From the NCBI RefSeq assembly GCF_002499975.2, contig NZ_CP052766.1, forward strand, positions 186,001 through 250,000: 64,000 nt of DNA, written 5' to 3'. Each line of letters starts with the position of its first letter. Positions within the stretch are counted from its first letter, which is position 1. Position numbers and translations under genes: made by a program. Shown here piece after piece: positions 19,797-29,229 of this stretch. The DNA is from Alteromonas pelagimontana. Lineage in GTDB: Bacteria; Pseudomonadota; Gammaproteobacteria; Enterobacterales; Alteromonadaceae. The notes under the pieces are model-generated. The model did no database searches. It was not told the origin of the DNA and saw only the letters and a program-made list of their open reading frames with translations.

Positions 19797-21032
19797 TCAT
19801 CCGTTTAACGCGCTGGCTGGCGCCACTTTCACAGCTTTGTGAGCCGGGTATAAAGTTGCCAGCACACAAAGAATAAAGGCCACCACCACAGTAACAATCA
19901 CATCAGAAGCTTTTAATTGTGACGGCAGAAAATCGATAAAATAAATGTCACCTGAGAGTAATGTTACGCCCAACAAAGATTCTAACGCTCTCATGATGGC
20001 CGACAAGTTCGGTGCTATTAACAGTGCCATGGCGGTTCCGCTTACAATGCCAATTACGCCATTAATTAATCCTTGAATGACAAATACCCGCCGTATCAGT
20101 GCATCGCCTGCTCCCATAGTTTTAAGTATTGCTATGGCAGCTTGTTTTTCTCGTACCGCCATCACCAGCGTCGACACAATATTAAAACAGGCTACGGCTA
20201 TTACCAGTGTCAGCGCAATATAGACAACCATTCTAACCAACTGGATATCCTGATAAAGGTGCCCTTGAGTTCGTGTCCAGTCTGACATCATCACAGCCTG
20301 CGCAAAGCTGTAGCCAATATCAACTATGGTGGCGTGTGCCGCAAACGGGTCATTTAATGTGAAGCGGAGCCCTTGAGCGCCAGAATTAATGCCCGCTTCT
20401 GCCGACGCTTTGGCTAAATGCATAATGCCCAGGTAATTATCCAGTTCTCCACCGATATTTAAGCTACCCGCAACCGTCAACTGCATGGTATGAGGCGCTT
20501 TAAATGCCATATCAGCAGACAGCGTGGGAACAAGTACCTGCACTTTATCCCCTACCGATAAATGGAGTTTCTGCATTATTCCCTTGCCAATCAGCACACT
20601 GTTGGGCTGTCGAGCGAAACGCTGCCAATCTGCGCCGCTAACCTGATCGCGCCAACGATCAGATGCCGCCAATGACACATCCATCCCTGTAAGCTCTACA
20701 GCTTTAAGATTGCCTTTAAACTGCAACATGCCGGTGATCTTGGTATAAGGCTCTACACCTTTTACGCGCGGGTCCAACAGGAATTGGCTTCGTACGTCCT
20801 GCCAGTTTTCAATGCCTTCATTATTTACTGAATATAGTTCGCCATGAGGAATTACAGCTAGAATACGATGAGTGAGTTCTCTTTCAAAACCGTTCATAAT
20901 ACTTAGCAACGTGATGAGTACAAAGCACCCTAACCCTATGCCTAAAGTGGACGAAAATGAAATAAAGGAAATAAAGCGGTTTTTTTGTTTGGCACGACGA
21001 AAACGTGTGGCCAGCTGCCAGGCTAAGCTCAC
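19797..21032 (-). CDS. lolE: Lipoprotein-releasing ABC transporter permease LolE
   Basis: Inner-membrane permease that extracts outer-membrane lipoproteins and passes them to LolA. Over 411 residues it has one N-terminal membrane helix, a large periplasmic domain (about 50-260) and three C-terminal helices, the MacB/LolCE fold. It fits LolE rather than Lol[22 protein letters not shown] near the start and [13 protein letters not shown] near the end both match E. coli LolE closely. The gene overlaps the lolD stop by 4 bp (ATGA). No LolC gene lies in this window, although lolC normally precedes lolD. Confidence 0.92.
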   Translation of the reverse strand: MSLAWQLATRFRRAKQKNRFISFISFSSTLGIGLGCFVLITLLSIMNGFERELTHRILAVIPHGELYSVNNEGIENWQDVRSQFLLDPRVKGVEPYTKITGMLQFKGNLKAVELTGMDVSLAASDRWRDQVSGADWQRFARQPNSVLIGKGIMQKLHLSVGDKVQVLVPTLSADMAFKAPHTMQLTVAGSLNIGGELDNYLGIMHLAKASAEAGINSGAQGLRFTLNDPFAAHATIVDIGYSFAQAVMMSDWTRTQGHLYQDIQLVRMVVYIALTLVIAVACFNIVSTLVMAVREKQAAIAILKTMGAGDALIRRVFVIQGLINGVIGIVSGTAMALLIAPNLSAIMRALESLLGVTLLSGDIYFIDFLPSQLKASDVIVTVVVAFILCVLATLYPAHKAVKVAPASALNG

Positions 21033-21727
21033 TGGTGTGCTTCCTTGGGAAGATCTGGCGTCAACACCCCATCCTGTATCGTAAGTGTTCGGTTCATCTG
21101 AGCCGCCAGGTCATTATCATGGGTAACCACAATAAAACTAGTGCCCAATTCTTCACTTAAGGATTTTAATAAAGCATAAACCTGAACCCCGGTGCGATGG
21201 TCAAGATTACCGGTAGGTTCATCAGCCAATACCAGCGAGGGTTTCGTCACCAGTGCTCGCGCAATGGCCACCCGTTGGCGTTCGCCACCTGATAAAGCAG
21301 CAGGCTTGTGAGTCATGCGATGTGACAGCCCAACCTTTTCCAAAATATCCTTCGCCTGAGATGTCGCCAGTGCAGGTTTCTGTCCGCCGATAAGTAACGG
21401 CATAGCGACGTTTTCAAGCGCAGTGAATTCAGCCAATAGGTGATGAAACTGATAGATGAAACCAATGTGCTGGTTACGCACTGCGGCAAGTTCTGTCGCT
21501 TTAAGCGTGAAGATAGATTGCCCTTTAAAAAGCACCTCACCGCCGGTTGGATTATCTAAACCACCAAGGATATGCAACAAGGTACTTTTGCCCGACCCCG
21601 AGCTGCCTAAGATGGCAATATGTTCTGAGGCATTAACGGTGAAAGAAACATTATTGAGAACAACTGTATCGGTTTCGCCATCGTGATATGTCTTGCTGAC
21701 GTCACGACATACGAGCACATCTTCCAT
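21029..21727 (-). CDS. lolD: Lipoprotein-releasing ABC transporter ATPase LolD
   Basis: Cytoplasmic ATPase that powers LolCE. The frame is open up to 21895 but that extension runs through the tRNA-Asp gene and its translation there is the familiar antisense-like tRNA artefact; the ATG at 21727 gives 232 residues beginning [17 protein letters not shown], the normal LolD size. Walker A is [10 protein letters not shown], the signature [15 protein letters not shown], Walker [14 protein letters not shown], and the H-loop VVTHD. It is coupled to lolE by a 4-bp overlap and lies 106 bp after the last tRNA-Asp, with no terminator seen between, so read-through from the tRNA promoter is possible. Confidence 0.95.
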   Translation of the reverse strand: MEDVLVCRDVSKTYHDGETDTVVLNNVSFTVNASEHIAILGSSGSGKSTLLHILGGLDNPTGGEVLFKGQSIFTLKATELAAVRNQHIGFIYQFHHLLAEFTALENVAMPLLIGGQKPALATSQAKDILEKVGLSHRMTHKPAALSGGERQRVAIARALVTKPSLVLADEPTGNLDHRTGVQVYALLKSLSEELGTSFIVVTHDNDLAAQMNRTLTIQDGVLTPDLPKEAHQ

Positions 21728-21833
21728 GCCTGAATTCTTTATTTTTGGGATAATTATTGGGGCGATATGGTATCGCGTTAACCTACGAAGGCCAACTGAA
21801 AGAGAGATTATTTTAAAAGATGAAACTAGCAAT

Positions 21834-21910
21834 TGGCGGAGCGGACGGGACTCGAACCCGCGACCCCCGGCGTGACAGGCCGGTATTCTAACCAACTGAA
21901 CTACCGCTCC
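21834..21910 (-). tRNA. tRNA-Asp (GTC), copy 3 of the cluster
   Basis: 77-nt cloverleaf on the minus strand: acceptor GGAGCGG/CCGCTCC, anticodon loop CTGTCAC with anticodon GTC, T-arm GGTTCGAGTC, discriminator G and encoded CCA. The sequence is identical to the two upstream copies. Nearest to lolD. Confidence 0.97.
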
Positions 21911-21936
21911 GAAAAATGGGGAATTGCTAGACTAAA

Positions 21937-22013
21937 TGGCGGAGCGGACGGGACTCGAACCCGCGACCCCCGGCGTGACAGGCCGGTATTCTAACCAACT
22001 GAACTACCGCTCC
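21937..22013 (-). tRNA. tRNA-Asp (GTC), copy 2 of the cluster
   Basis: Identical 77-nt gene with anticodon GTC and encoded CCA, separated by 26 bp from each neighbour. Such perfect tandem copies point to concerted evolution or recent duplication. Confidence 0.97.
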
Positions 22014-22039
22014 AAAACCTTCTAGTCGCGTATTGAAAT

Positions 22040-22116
22040 TGGCGGAGCGGACGGGACTCGAACCCGCGACCCCCGGCGTGACAGGCCGGTATTCTAACCA
22101 ACTGAACTACCGCTCC
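22040..22116 (-). tRNA. tRNA-Asp (GTC), copy 1 of the cluster
   Basis: Promoter-proximal copy, identical to the other two, with encoded CCA. Predicted transcription start lies about 60 bp upstream. Confidence 0.97.
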
Positions 22117-22183
22117 ACAATTTTCAATACTTTCAGCGAGTTAAAAACAATTCTTAAATTGCCCTGCCCTCACTGCGGCGCAG

Positions 22184-22212
22184 ATAATACGGTCTCATAA
22201 TATGAGAGTCAA
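22184..22212 (-). promoter_or_regulatory. Sigma-70 promoter of the tRNA-Asp cluster (and possibly lolDE)
   Basis: On the minus strand TTGACT (22207-22212), 17-bp spacer, TATTAT (22184-22189), then a GC-rich discriminator CTGCGCC as in stringently controlled stable-RNA promoters. The spacer contains a perfect 6+1+6 palindrome, CTCATA-T-TATGAG. Confidence 0.75.
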
Positions 22213-22315
22213 TGGTTTTTTTCCATAAACTCACCAGAACCAGTTTGTTTGCGTGAATAATCACCACTATGCTGCATTATCGCTCAGCCTACGCCGCAGG
22301 ACGAGAAAACCTTAC

Positions 22316-23812
22316 TCATTTTTCTTCTGGTGGCGCTGTCTTTTTTCGGGAAAACAAACTGGTAAACCTCGCAATCAACCGTTTATTGCTTTCACCTTTC
22401 TCGGTCAAAGTAACTGACGGAGAATCAGCCTGCGGCGGTTGAGCGACCTTTTTCCGCTTCCACAACACAATAGCGATACCAATACCGCCTACAAGTAAGA
22501 TACTACCATTTACTGCCGCTAATAAAATAATCAGCGTTTGGGTACTCATTGCTCCATCAACGGATGAAGTTTCTTCTGGCTTTACTGTCGCGGCAACATC
22601 GGTACTTGTAGAGGTAGACGCTGGTGCCTGGGTGTTTGCTGGTGATGTCACTTCTTCTTTCTGTTCAATAGCAGGCGGTGTGGCCGATTTACCTAAAAAA
22701 GTATATTCAGGCACATCGAGAATAAAATCCCGCCCGTCTGTCGTTGTCCCGTAGGCAGTAAGTTTTACGCGAAACATACCTTCCTCAAGAGCCACCATTT
22801 TATGCTCTCTGGGTTCATCGCCAGGCTCAGTAAGAGAAAAATTATCCACGTCTCCATTGGGATATCGCACTTTTCCGTCAACTAATAATGAATTAATGTC
22901 TACCAGATCACGTTCCACATCTATATACAGCGTATGATACCCTTCTACGCCGTCATCCATGGTTACGCTTAATAGAACAGGATTTGGATAAAGCCGCAGC
23001 AAGGGATCTACCTGCTCGCGAGTAAACATTGGCGTCGTAACGCGAAAAATCGGCTTCCATTCGCCGGCAGTCACAGCCAAATTAAACTGCCCGGTAAAAG
23101 TTCCATCCATAGGCACTTCATCCATGCCGCGCCCATTGTCTTCAAAAGTAGCAATTAAGGCGTCTCCTGCCCCAAAATTATCAAAATCTGGATTATTAGT
23201 GCTGACAAACTCAATAGACAAATCTACAACATCGCGGAACTGCTCGTATTCAATTGGCTTATCGCCGTTCGTCAAATAAGCGGTTTGTTTAAGAATTTCG
23301 CCTGAAAATAACGTCTTGGGTAAGGGTTCAGCATGAAGCTGAACATCAGAAAGCACCATCGCCCGGCTGCCTGGCAACACTTGCCCCACCGCCTGCCACG
23401 GACCGGGTACCGGATTTTTTATGCGGATCATGTCGTAAGTGGCATCGTCATACCACTGGACATTCTCGCCATCTACCTGGCTTTGAAATATTTTAGAACC
23501 ATCCGGACGAACAAGAACAACAGGAGCGGAACCGTATTTGCGGAAGAATATTAACGTCAGTTCGTCAACATTATGATCGACACGAAAACGATTTTGCAGC
23601 AACTTAATAGAATTGTGATAGCTGTCCCCTAGCTCCTTAATCGGCGAGGAAGGAACTTGTGCAGATTCACTACTTGTTGAGGTAGGGGTTGCGCTACCCT
23701 GCGCAATGGCATTATGCACTGACAGCCATAATCCAAGTGCAATCACCCCAAAAAATAACTGCCGAAACGGCAATCCAGCTACACTTCGCTCTGAAATTCT
23801 CGCCACAGACAT
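22316..23812 (-). CDS. TIGR03503-type membrane-anchored protein of unknown function
   Basis: The 498-residue product resembles the uncharacterised gammaproteobacterial TIGR03503 family in layout; I make that call from memory and moderately. It has an N-terminal signal peptide (hydrophobic 18-38, cleavage near IAQ), a large exported part containing LLQNRFRVDHNVDELTLIFFR and LSDVQLHAEPLPKTL, a Thr/Ser/Pro-rich stretch at about 395-420, and one C-terminal membrane helix (about 428-450) followed by a basic cytoplasmic tail. The exported part is likely beta-rich. Its first 34 bp lie inside the end of dnaQ, so the two are presumably cotranscribed; a later start is possible. Confidence 0.68.
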   Translation of the reverse strand: MSVARISERSVAGLPFRQLFFGVIALGLWLSVHNAIAQGSATPTSTSSESAQVPSSPIKELGDSYHNSIKLLQNRFRVDHNVDELTLIFFRKYGSAPVVLVRPDGSKIFQSQVDGENVQWYDDATYDMIRIKNPVPGPWQAVGQVLPGSRAMVLSDVQLHAEPLPKTLFSGEILKQTAYLTNGDKPIEYEQFRDVVDLSIEFVSTNNPDFDNFGAGDALIATFEDNGRGMDEVPMDGTFTGQFNLAVTAGEWKPIFRVTTPMFTREQVDPLLRLYPNPVLLSVTMDDGVEGYHTLYIDVERDLVDINSLLVDGKVRYPNGDVDNFSLTEPGDEPREHKMVALEEGMFRVKLTAYGTTTDGRDFILDVPEYTFLGKSATPPAIEQKEEVTSPANTQAPASTSTSTDVAATVKPEETSSVDGAMSTQTLIILLAAVNGSILLVGGIGIAIVLWKRKKVAQPPQADSPSVTLTEKGESNKRLIARFTSLFSRKKTAPPEEK

Positions 23813-24501
23813 TGACCACCACTTTTTTGCACGATATCAAGACGCGCTTCATGTTGTTTCAATTCATCGGCGCTAGCGTGAATAACCTTTAATTTATTTC
23901 CACCGCGCTGAACCCGCCGTATAACATCGCCGCCGCCTTCATTATCATTTGCGCTCTTGCCAGCGAGATTTAACATAGTCTGGCCACCGGTCATCATCAG
24001 ATAAACATCAGCCAGAATTTCAGCATCCAGCAATGCGCCGTGAAGTTCGCGGTGACTATTATCTACGCCAAAACGCTTACACAACGCATCCAAGTTATTT
24101 TTCTGTCCCGGAAACATCTGCCTGGCCATGACGAGACTGTCCCGCACGGTACAGATATCCTTGGTTTTTACCTTCGCGGTGGCAGGCTCCAACGCGAACT
24201 CATGATCCATAAAGCCCACATCAAAGGGAGCATTATGAATTACAAGCTGCGCGCCTTTAATAAAATTAACGAAATCCAAGGCCACATCTTTAAATTTTGG
24301 CTTGTCGACCAAAAACTCGTTAGTGATCCCGTGGATTTCAATGGCTTCTTGTTCAATTTCTCTTTCGGGGTTGATATAAACGTGAAAATGATTACCAGTT
24401 AATCGACGGTTTACCACCTCAACGCAACCAATCTCAATAATTCTATGGCCTTCCCGTGGATCAATACCTGTTGTTTCAGTATCCAATACAATTTGACGCA
24501 T
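23779..24501 (-). CDS. dnaQ: DNA polymerase III epsilon subunit (proofreading exonuclease)
   Basis: 3'-5' exonuclease of the replicative polymerase core. The ATG at 24501 is preferred over the upstream one at 24525, since it gives MRQIVLDTETTG as in E. coli and a 240-residue protein. Exo I is DTETTG (D and E ligands), Exo II is HNAPFDVGFMDHE, and Exo III HGALLDAEILADVY supplies the catalytic His and last Asp. The C-terminal region (about 185-240) should bind the alpha subunit. It is divergent from rnhA with an 87-bp gap, the E. coli arrangement. Confidence 0.95.
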   Translation of the reverse strand: MRQIVLDTETTGIDPREGHRIIEIGCVEVVNRRLTGNHFHVYINPEREIEQEAIEIHGITNEFLVDKPKFKDVALDFVNFIKGAQLVIHNAPFDVGFMDHEFALEPATAKVKTKDICTVRDSLVMARQMFPGQKNNLDALCKRFGVDNSHRELHGALLDAEILADVYLMMTGGQTMLNLAGKSANDNEGGGDVIRRVQRGGNKLKVIHASADELKQHEARLDIVQKSGGQCLWREFQSEV

Positions 24502-24588
24502 GATTATTAAAAAATTCCTCACCAATTTTTTGGTAGTATACCAAGCCGCCAGGCCCTGACCATGGCAGAATGTAAAAAAGGAGACGTT

Positions 24589-25053
24589 GTGGCAAAAAAA
24601 TCGATAACGGTATTTACCGATGGTTCTTGTTTAGGCAATCCCGGGCCGGGAGGCTACGGTGCTATTTTAATTTACAACAATCATCGTAAGGAGCTTAAGG
24701 GCGGCTTTACGCTGACGACCAACAATCGCATGGAATTACTGGCACCTATCGAAGCGCTGAACAGCCTCACTGAAAGCTGCACTGTGGATATCACCACCGA
24801 CAGTCAGTATGTAAAAAACGGTATTAACCAGTGGATCCATAACTGGCGCAAAAATGGCTGGCGTACATCAGACAGAAAACCGGTGAAAAATGCGGATTTA
24901 TGGAAGCGTCTAGATGAGGCAGTGAAAAACCACAGTGTTACCTGGCACTGGGTCAAAGGGCATTCTGGTCATCCCGAAAATGATCGTTGTGACGAATTGG
25001 CTCGGGAAGCGGCTAATAGTCCCACGCAGCAAGACAGCGGCTTCAATCCTTAG
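24589..25053 (+). CDS. rnhA: Ribonuclease HI
   Basis: Degrades RNA in RNA-DNA hybrids. An ATG nine codons upstream is in frame, but the GTG at 24589 has an excellent ribosome site (AAAAAGGAG, 5-nt spacer) and gives a 154-residue protein starting near the conserved [19 protein letters not shown]. Active-site carboxylates are in [22 protein letters not shown] and the last Asp of NDRCDELA; the basic protrusion reads [14 protein letters not shown]. Divergent from dnaQ. Confidence 0.95.
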   Translation: MAKKSITVFTDGSCLGNPGPGGYGAILIYNNHRKELKGGFTLTTNNRMELLAPIEALNSLTESCTVDITTDSQYVKNGINQWIHNWRKNGWRTSDRKPVKNADLWKRLDEAVKNHSVTWHWVKGHSGHPENDRCDELAREAANSPTQQDSGFNP

Positions 25054-25068
25054 TTGGGCAAAGCCGCT
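25036..25068. terminator. Putative bidirectional hairpin at the rnhA 3' end
   Basis: Eight-bp stem AGCGGCTT (25036-25043) with AAGCCGCT (25061-25068) around a 17-base loop; it spans the rnhA stop and ends 4 bp before the convergent regulator gene. No T-run, so weak evidence. Confidence 0.3.
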
Positions 25069-25071
25069 TCT

Positions 25072-25947
25072 TCAACGCCCTATGGGTAGAAAAAGCTTGT
25101 TTGTAGCCTGACTGGCAGGAACATCAGGATAGAACGTCAAGCGCTCCAGAAAAGGTGGATGACAGGCAAAATCAAGTTGCTTAGCATGTTCCGCGATTCC
25201 CTCAGTCATTTTTTGTTGAACCATACTATCTTCGCCGGTGACAACCAGTACCAAACAGGTTAGCGCCGGAATTCGACTTAACGTTACTCCCTCTGCATTG
25301 CTGGCAACGGATTTAACACCGCTGGCGGCAATGCCAAAGCGCACTTCAGTCTCTGCTGTTGTTGTTGGGTCATCAAAGAAAATATTGAAAGTTCGGCTAC
25401 GCCCCGGCGGCAGACTCTCTCGTTTTCGCCACTTAATAAATTGACTGATGCTGTGAGAAAGTGGAGGATGAACTCCTTGATGGGTCAGCAAAGCAACCTT
25501 GGTTTCAGCAAACCTTTCTTCTTCCCACCCCCCGGACGTTTGCGAAGAGGCTTCTGCCGCGCTAGTGCAAAATGTTCTGATGGCAAGCTCTGTCAGCTCC
25601 CACAGAGCAAAATCCGGGGATTGGCGAAATGCTGTTGGTGTTAGGCCGCAGTGTTGGCGAAAGGCTCGACTGAAACTTTCAGTACTTTCAAACCCGGCTT
25701 CAATAGCAACATCGATTATTTTCTTGTGAGTTCGGTACGCCAGTTGCCACGCTGCACGTTTCAGCCGAACCTGCTTCATTAACGCCTGAAGCGATACCCC
25801 AAACTTTTTTGAAAACTGCCGGTGTAAATAAAACGGCGATACGCCAGCCAGGCTGGCAATGTGATGTAAATCAGGTTTTTCTTCACAGTGCGCCTGCAAG
25901 TATTCTGCAACACGCGCTAATCTCTGATCTTGAAATGTCTTTTCCAT
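25072..25947 (-). CDS. AraC-family regulator with C-terminal GyrI-like effector domain
   Basis: Transcription factor with the DNA-binding part first: residues 8-110 form two helix-turn-helix units (LHHIASLAGVSPFYLHRQFSK and IIDVAIEAGFESTESFSRAF, with the GLTPTAFR end). Residues 135-291 look like a GyrI/SbmC-type ligand-binding domain, as in Rob and BmrR-like multidrug sensors. The ligand is unknown. It follows the quinone oxidoreductase gene by 81 bp on the same strand and could be cotranscribed with it; regulation of that gene is a guess. Confidence 0.85.
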   Translation of the reverse strand: MEKTFQDQRLARVAEYLQAHCEEKPDLHHIASLAGVSPFYLHRQFSKKFGVSLQALMKQVRLKRAAWQLAYRTHKKIIDVAIEAGFESTESFSRAFRQHCGLTPTAFRQSPDFALWELTELAIRTFCTSAAEASSQTSGGWEEERFAETKVALLTHQGVHPPLSHSISQFIKWRKRESLPPGRSRTFNIFFDDPTTTAETEVRFGIAASGVKSVASNAEGVTLSRIPALTCLVLVVTGEDSMVQQKMTEGIAEHAKQLDFACHPPFLERLTFYPDVPASQATNKLFLPIGR

Positions 25948-26028
25948 TTTCCTAACTTGTCAAAAGCTTTCCATTTGCAATCAGTATAAAGAGCGAAAAG
26001 ACATTTTCCTGACCATTTTTGCGCATTG

Positions 26029-27006
26029 CTACCATTTCACTACAATTTTTCCCTGAGTCTCATTCTTCTCGATGCGCGTATGTGCCTGCTGAATTTCATC
26101 TGCAGGCAGCACGGCATCGATATTTACCTTTAAATGCCCTTCATCAAAACCGGGCAGGCAATCCTTGACAAAAGACTCAATGAGTGCTGACTTGTAGTCA
26201 TCACTGCGGCTTCTGAGCGTTGAGCCCTGAACACGCGCCCGTTTTCCTAACATTAACGCCATATCCAGTTTATCTGCATAGCGACCGGCCAGCATCGCCA
26301 GATACACCACAACGCCGTCGGGACACAGCACCTTCAGATTACGGTTAAGATAATCACCGCCCACAAAGTCCAATACCATATTCACGCCCTCAGGCCATTC
26401 CCTTGTCAACACTTTTGCAAAGTCTTCTTCACGATAATTAATGGTTAACGCTGCCCCCATTTCTTGACAAACAGCCAGCTTTTTAGAGCTCGATGCTGTG
26501 GTAGCCGTTTCCACTCCAAGGAAACGGCAAAGCTGCAACGCTGCCAAACCCACTCCGCTTGCTCCGGCATGAATTAACGCCCGCTGCCCTTTTTGAATAT
26601 CGGCTATCTGGCATAAACTCTGATACGCGGTAAGAAACACTTCTGCCATACCAGCAGCATGTTCTGTGGGCATAGAATCGGGTATTTTAATTAAATGGTG
26701 CGGGTTAACCACCGCTTCCTGCGCATATCCGCCCCCAGCCACCAAACCGCATACTCTGTCACCCGCCTTCCATTGCGTCACGTTATCGCCGACGACACTG
26801 ACTTCACCCGCAATTTCCAGCCCCAGAATTTCACTTTCACCTGGAGGAGCCGGATATTTGCCCTGACGCTGCAAGGTGTCTGCTCTATTTACCCCGAACG
26901 CTTTCACGTCGACTTTTACTTTGTCTGAGGGAACCGCTAATTCTTCTCGTTGTGCAATCCGCAACCCTTCTGGTCCTTTGCCTGATTGGAAATCGATATA
27001 GCGCAT
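26029..27006 (-). CDS. NAD(P)H quinone oxidoreductase, PIG3/zeta-crystallin type
   Basis: Zinc-free medium-chain dehydrogenase that reduces quinones or other electrophiles with NADPH. Start at 27006 is chosen for its AGGTGA ribosome site and gives 325 residues beginning MRYIDFQSG. Family features are VKAFGVNRADTLQRQGKYP, the GLEIAGEV segment, the nucleotide-binding AGASGVGLAALQL near residue 150, and MVLDFVGGDYLNRNL. No Cys ligands for structural zinc are present, as expected for the TIGR02824 (PIG3) group. Divergent from rlmI. Confidence 0.88.
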   Translation of the reverse strand: MRYIDFQSGKGPEGLRIAQREELAVPSDKVKVDVKAFGVNRADTLQRQGKYPAPPGESEILGLEIAGEVSVVGDNVTQWKAGDRVCGLVAGGGYAQEAVVNPHHLIKIPDSMPTEHAAGMAEVFLTAYQSLCQIADIQKGQRALIHAGASGVGLAALQLCRFLGVETATTASSSKKLAVCQEMGAALTINYREEDFAKVLTREWPEGVNMVLDFVGGDYLNRNLKVLCPDGVVVYLAMLAGRYADKLDMALMLGKRARVQGSTLRSRSDDYKSALIESFVKDCLPGFDEGHLKVNIDAVLPADEIQQAHTRIEKNETQGKIVVKW

Positions 27007-27122
27007 ATATTCACCTGCTTGTTTTTGAAAAGTGCTTCTTGAGCGTTTCTGTACGCGAGAGTCGCGAAAGTAGATGAATGCCGGTATACTTTGCCCCCCG
27101 TATCTCACCAGAAACTGAAATT

Positions 27123-28310
27123 ATGTCCGCTACCGTTACTTTACAACCACAACGGGAAAAATCCTTACTTCGACAACATCCTTGGGTATTCGCCAGCGCT
27201 GTAGCCACTGTTGAAGGGCGTTGCCGCAGTGGCGATACCGTAGATGTGTTGAGTAGCACCGGCCAATGGTTGGGGCGCGGCGCGTATTCTCCGGAATCCC
27301 AGATTCGGGTACGAATATGGACCTTCAACCAAGCTGAAAACATTGATAACGGGTTTTTTGTTCGTCGTTTGGAACAGGCAATGAGGCTTCGCCGCCGGGT
27401 GATTAATTCAGCGACCAATGCCTATCGTCTCATTGCCTCTGAATCCGACGGGTTGCCCGGCGTCACCATAGATATTTACAATGATGTAGCCGTGGTACAG
27501 CTTCTCAGTGCAGGTGCCGACCGTCAGCGGGATAAAATTGTCTGGGGATTAAAGAAAGTTCTTCCCGCTATGGCTATTTTCGAACGAAGTGATGTTGATG
27601 TGCGCGCAAAAGAGGGCTTGGAGCCGGTAGTACAGGTTCTTCACGGCGATCCTCAAAAAGAAGTCGAAATTCTCGAAAACGATGTAAAAATTCTGGTAAA
27701 CATTGAGACCGGACACAAGACGGGCTTCTATCTAGATCAACGGGATAATCGTGCGGCGGCGGGCCGACTGGCCAAAGATGCGACGGTGCTAAACTGCTTT
27801 AGTTATACCGGCACCTTTGCCTGCTATGCATTGCAAGGTGGCGCGAGTCATGTAACCAATGTGGATGTCTCTCAACCCGCCTTAGATCTCGCGGCGAGAC
27901 ACCTGGCGCTAAATTCTCTGGATCCAGCACGATGTACAATGGTCAACGGCGATGTATTTGAGGTATTACGCCGTTATCATCAAGAACAAAAGCAGTTTGA
28001 TATGGTCATTCTGGATCCGCCCAAGTTTGTCGACAGCAAAGCCTCGCTTACCCGAGCAGCTAGAGGCTACAAAGATATTAATATGTACGGCATGCACGCG
28101 GTGAAACCTGGCGGCTTGCTACTTACTTTTAGCTGTTCTGGACTTATGCCTGCTGACCTGTTTCAGAAAATTGTTGCAGATGCAGCATTAGATGCGGGCC
28201 GCACCGTCAAAATTATTGAGCGATTATCACAGTCCACGGATCATCCGGTACTTAGCACTTATCCTGAAGGATATTATTTAAAAGGATTGGTGTGTGAAGT
28301 TTCAGAGTGA
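27123..28310 (+). CDS. rlmI: 23S rRNA m5C1962 methyltransferase RlmI
   Basis: SAM-dependent methyltransferase acting on C1962 of 23S rRNA. The ATG at 27123 gives 395 residues, the E. coli length is 396. An N-terminal PUA domain (about 1-75) is followed by an EEHEE-like region and a Rossmann methyltransferase domain: [26 protein letters not shown] (SAM motif I), MVILDPPKF (motif IV) and [10 protein letters not shown] with the catalytic Cys. A TATACT -10 element at 27085-27090 lies in a plausible promoter position; its -35 is weak. Divergent from the oxidoreductase gene. Confidence 0.93.
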   Translation: MSATVTLQPQREKSLLRQHPWVFASAVATVEGRCRSGDTVDVLSSTGQWLGRGAYSPESQIRVRIWTFNQAENIDNGFFVRRLEQAMRLRRRVINSATNAYRLIASESDGLPGVTIDIYNDVAVVQLLSAGADRQRDKIVWGLKKVLPAMAIFERSDVDVRAKEGLEPVVQVLHGDPQKEVEILENDVKILVNIETGHKTGFYLDQRDNRAAAGRLAKDATVLNCFSYTGTFACYALQGGASHVTNVDVSQPALDLAARHLALNSLDPARCTMVNGDVFEVLRRYHQEQKQFDMVILDPPKFVDSKASLTRAARGYKDINMYGMHAVKPGGLLLTFSCSGLMPADLFQKIVADAALDAGRTVKIIERLSQSTDHPVLSTYPEGYYLKGLVCEVSE

Positions 28311-28373
28311 TCTGAACTTGCAACGTTCTGTATAATCACATCGAGTTAGAGACACTTCGTAAGTGAAAATAAA

Positions 28374-28643
28374 CTAGTGAGAACAAATTGCTGAAAGCGG
28401 ATTTTTAGCCTCGGTAGCCGTTTCAGGAGTATCGCTGAGCCGGCTCCAGAATCTTTCGTGAAAATAAAACACCACGGTGTTAATTGCAGGTTCGACCAGA
28501 GCTACTGCGCCTCCCACGACAAAACTACCCGTGAGTAGGTAGGCAACGGTAAAGGCCACAGTGAAATGCATAACAGCGAAAGAAATTGTTTTTTCATTAC
28601 GAACATCCAAGAAAGACAAATCAGTAATGAGAATTATTATCAA
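28374..28643 (-). CDS. DUF2061 family small membrane protein
   Basis: 89-residue protein with two membrane helices (about 19-38 and 42-60). The core KTISFAVMHFTVAFTVAY, then TGSFVVGGAVALVEP and NTVVFYFHERFW, is the DUF2061 pattern. Function unknown; members are common in marine bacteria. The start may be the GTG at codon 14, which would trim the non-conserved N-terminus. Confidence 0.8.
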   Translation of the reverse strand: MIIILITDLSFLDVRNEKTISFAVMHFTVAFTVAYLLTGSFVVGGAVALVEPAINTVVFYFHERFWSRLSDTPETATEAKNPLSAICSH

Positions 28644-28742
28644 TAACTTTGATATAGCCTAACGTTTTATATTGATGAAGCTCATCAATAAAACTCATCA
28701 AACTATCGACGGGACCAAATCGCCGTTCTTCATAGACGTGCA

Positions 28743-29045
28743 TCAGTTCATTTCAGAGATTTCCACGCCTATGATACAACTACTGTCCGACTCTGGTTCA
28801 CACCTTACCACCGTTGCAAGAGCGGAAAGAGACGGGATCTGAGAACTGTTGGAATCGATTGAGACTTTTACCTGAGTTCCCAGTTCAATTGAAGGCTCTT
28901 CAACTTCAAGAGACATGCCCGTCGCACTAATGTCTTTACACACTGAATGCAAGGTACGGCTCGATTCCTCATCATTGATTTCTATCTGGCATGGTGAATT
29001 TACCATCATCCGGAAAAAGTTGCGCTTATCGTCGTATCCCAACAT
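28743..29045 (-). CDS. PilZ-domain protein (predicted cyclic-di-GMP binding)
   Basis: Stand-alone PilZ domain of 100 residues. The c-di-GMP-binding motif is R8xxxR12 (KRNFFRMM) plus D38xSxxG43 (DISATGMS), both intact. A six-stranded beta-barrel follows, ending VGVEI-like (IIGVEISEM). Such proteins pass the c-di-GMP level to a partner that cannot be read from context here. The gene is monocistronic, with GGAG about 9 bp upstream of its ATG. Confidence 0.88.
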   Translation of the reverse strand: MLGYDDKRNFFRMMVNSPCQIEINDEESSRTLHSVCKDISATGMSLEVEEPSIELGTQVKVSIDSNSSQIPSLSALATVVRCEPESDSSCIIGVEISEMN

Positions 29046-29229
29046 CTGTTACTTCTCCTACTCATCAATGCATCATCAAGAATCTCAACTCGATACCTTG
29101 GTTATAGGGTGCCATGTTGAGCTTGTCAATATGTATTCCCTCTAAACAGACGAAAGGTTCATAACATGAAAAAACTTATTTCAGTGGCTTGTAACTAAGC
29201 ACTGACAGTCACTGTCGGGGCGTGTCCCG

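Noticed and set aside
21728..21895. N-terminal extension of the lolD reading frame
   Set aside because: It runs through the tRNA-Asp gene and its translation is tRNA sequence; the internal ATG at 21727 gives the normal LolD length.
21834..22116. CRISPR-like pattern of three evenly spaced repeats
   Set aside because: The 77-bp repeats are tRNA-Asp genes with cloverleaf and CCA, not CRISPR units.
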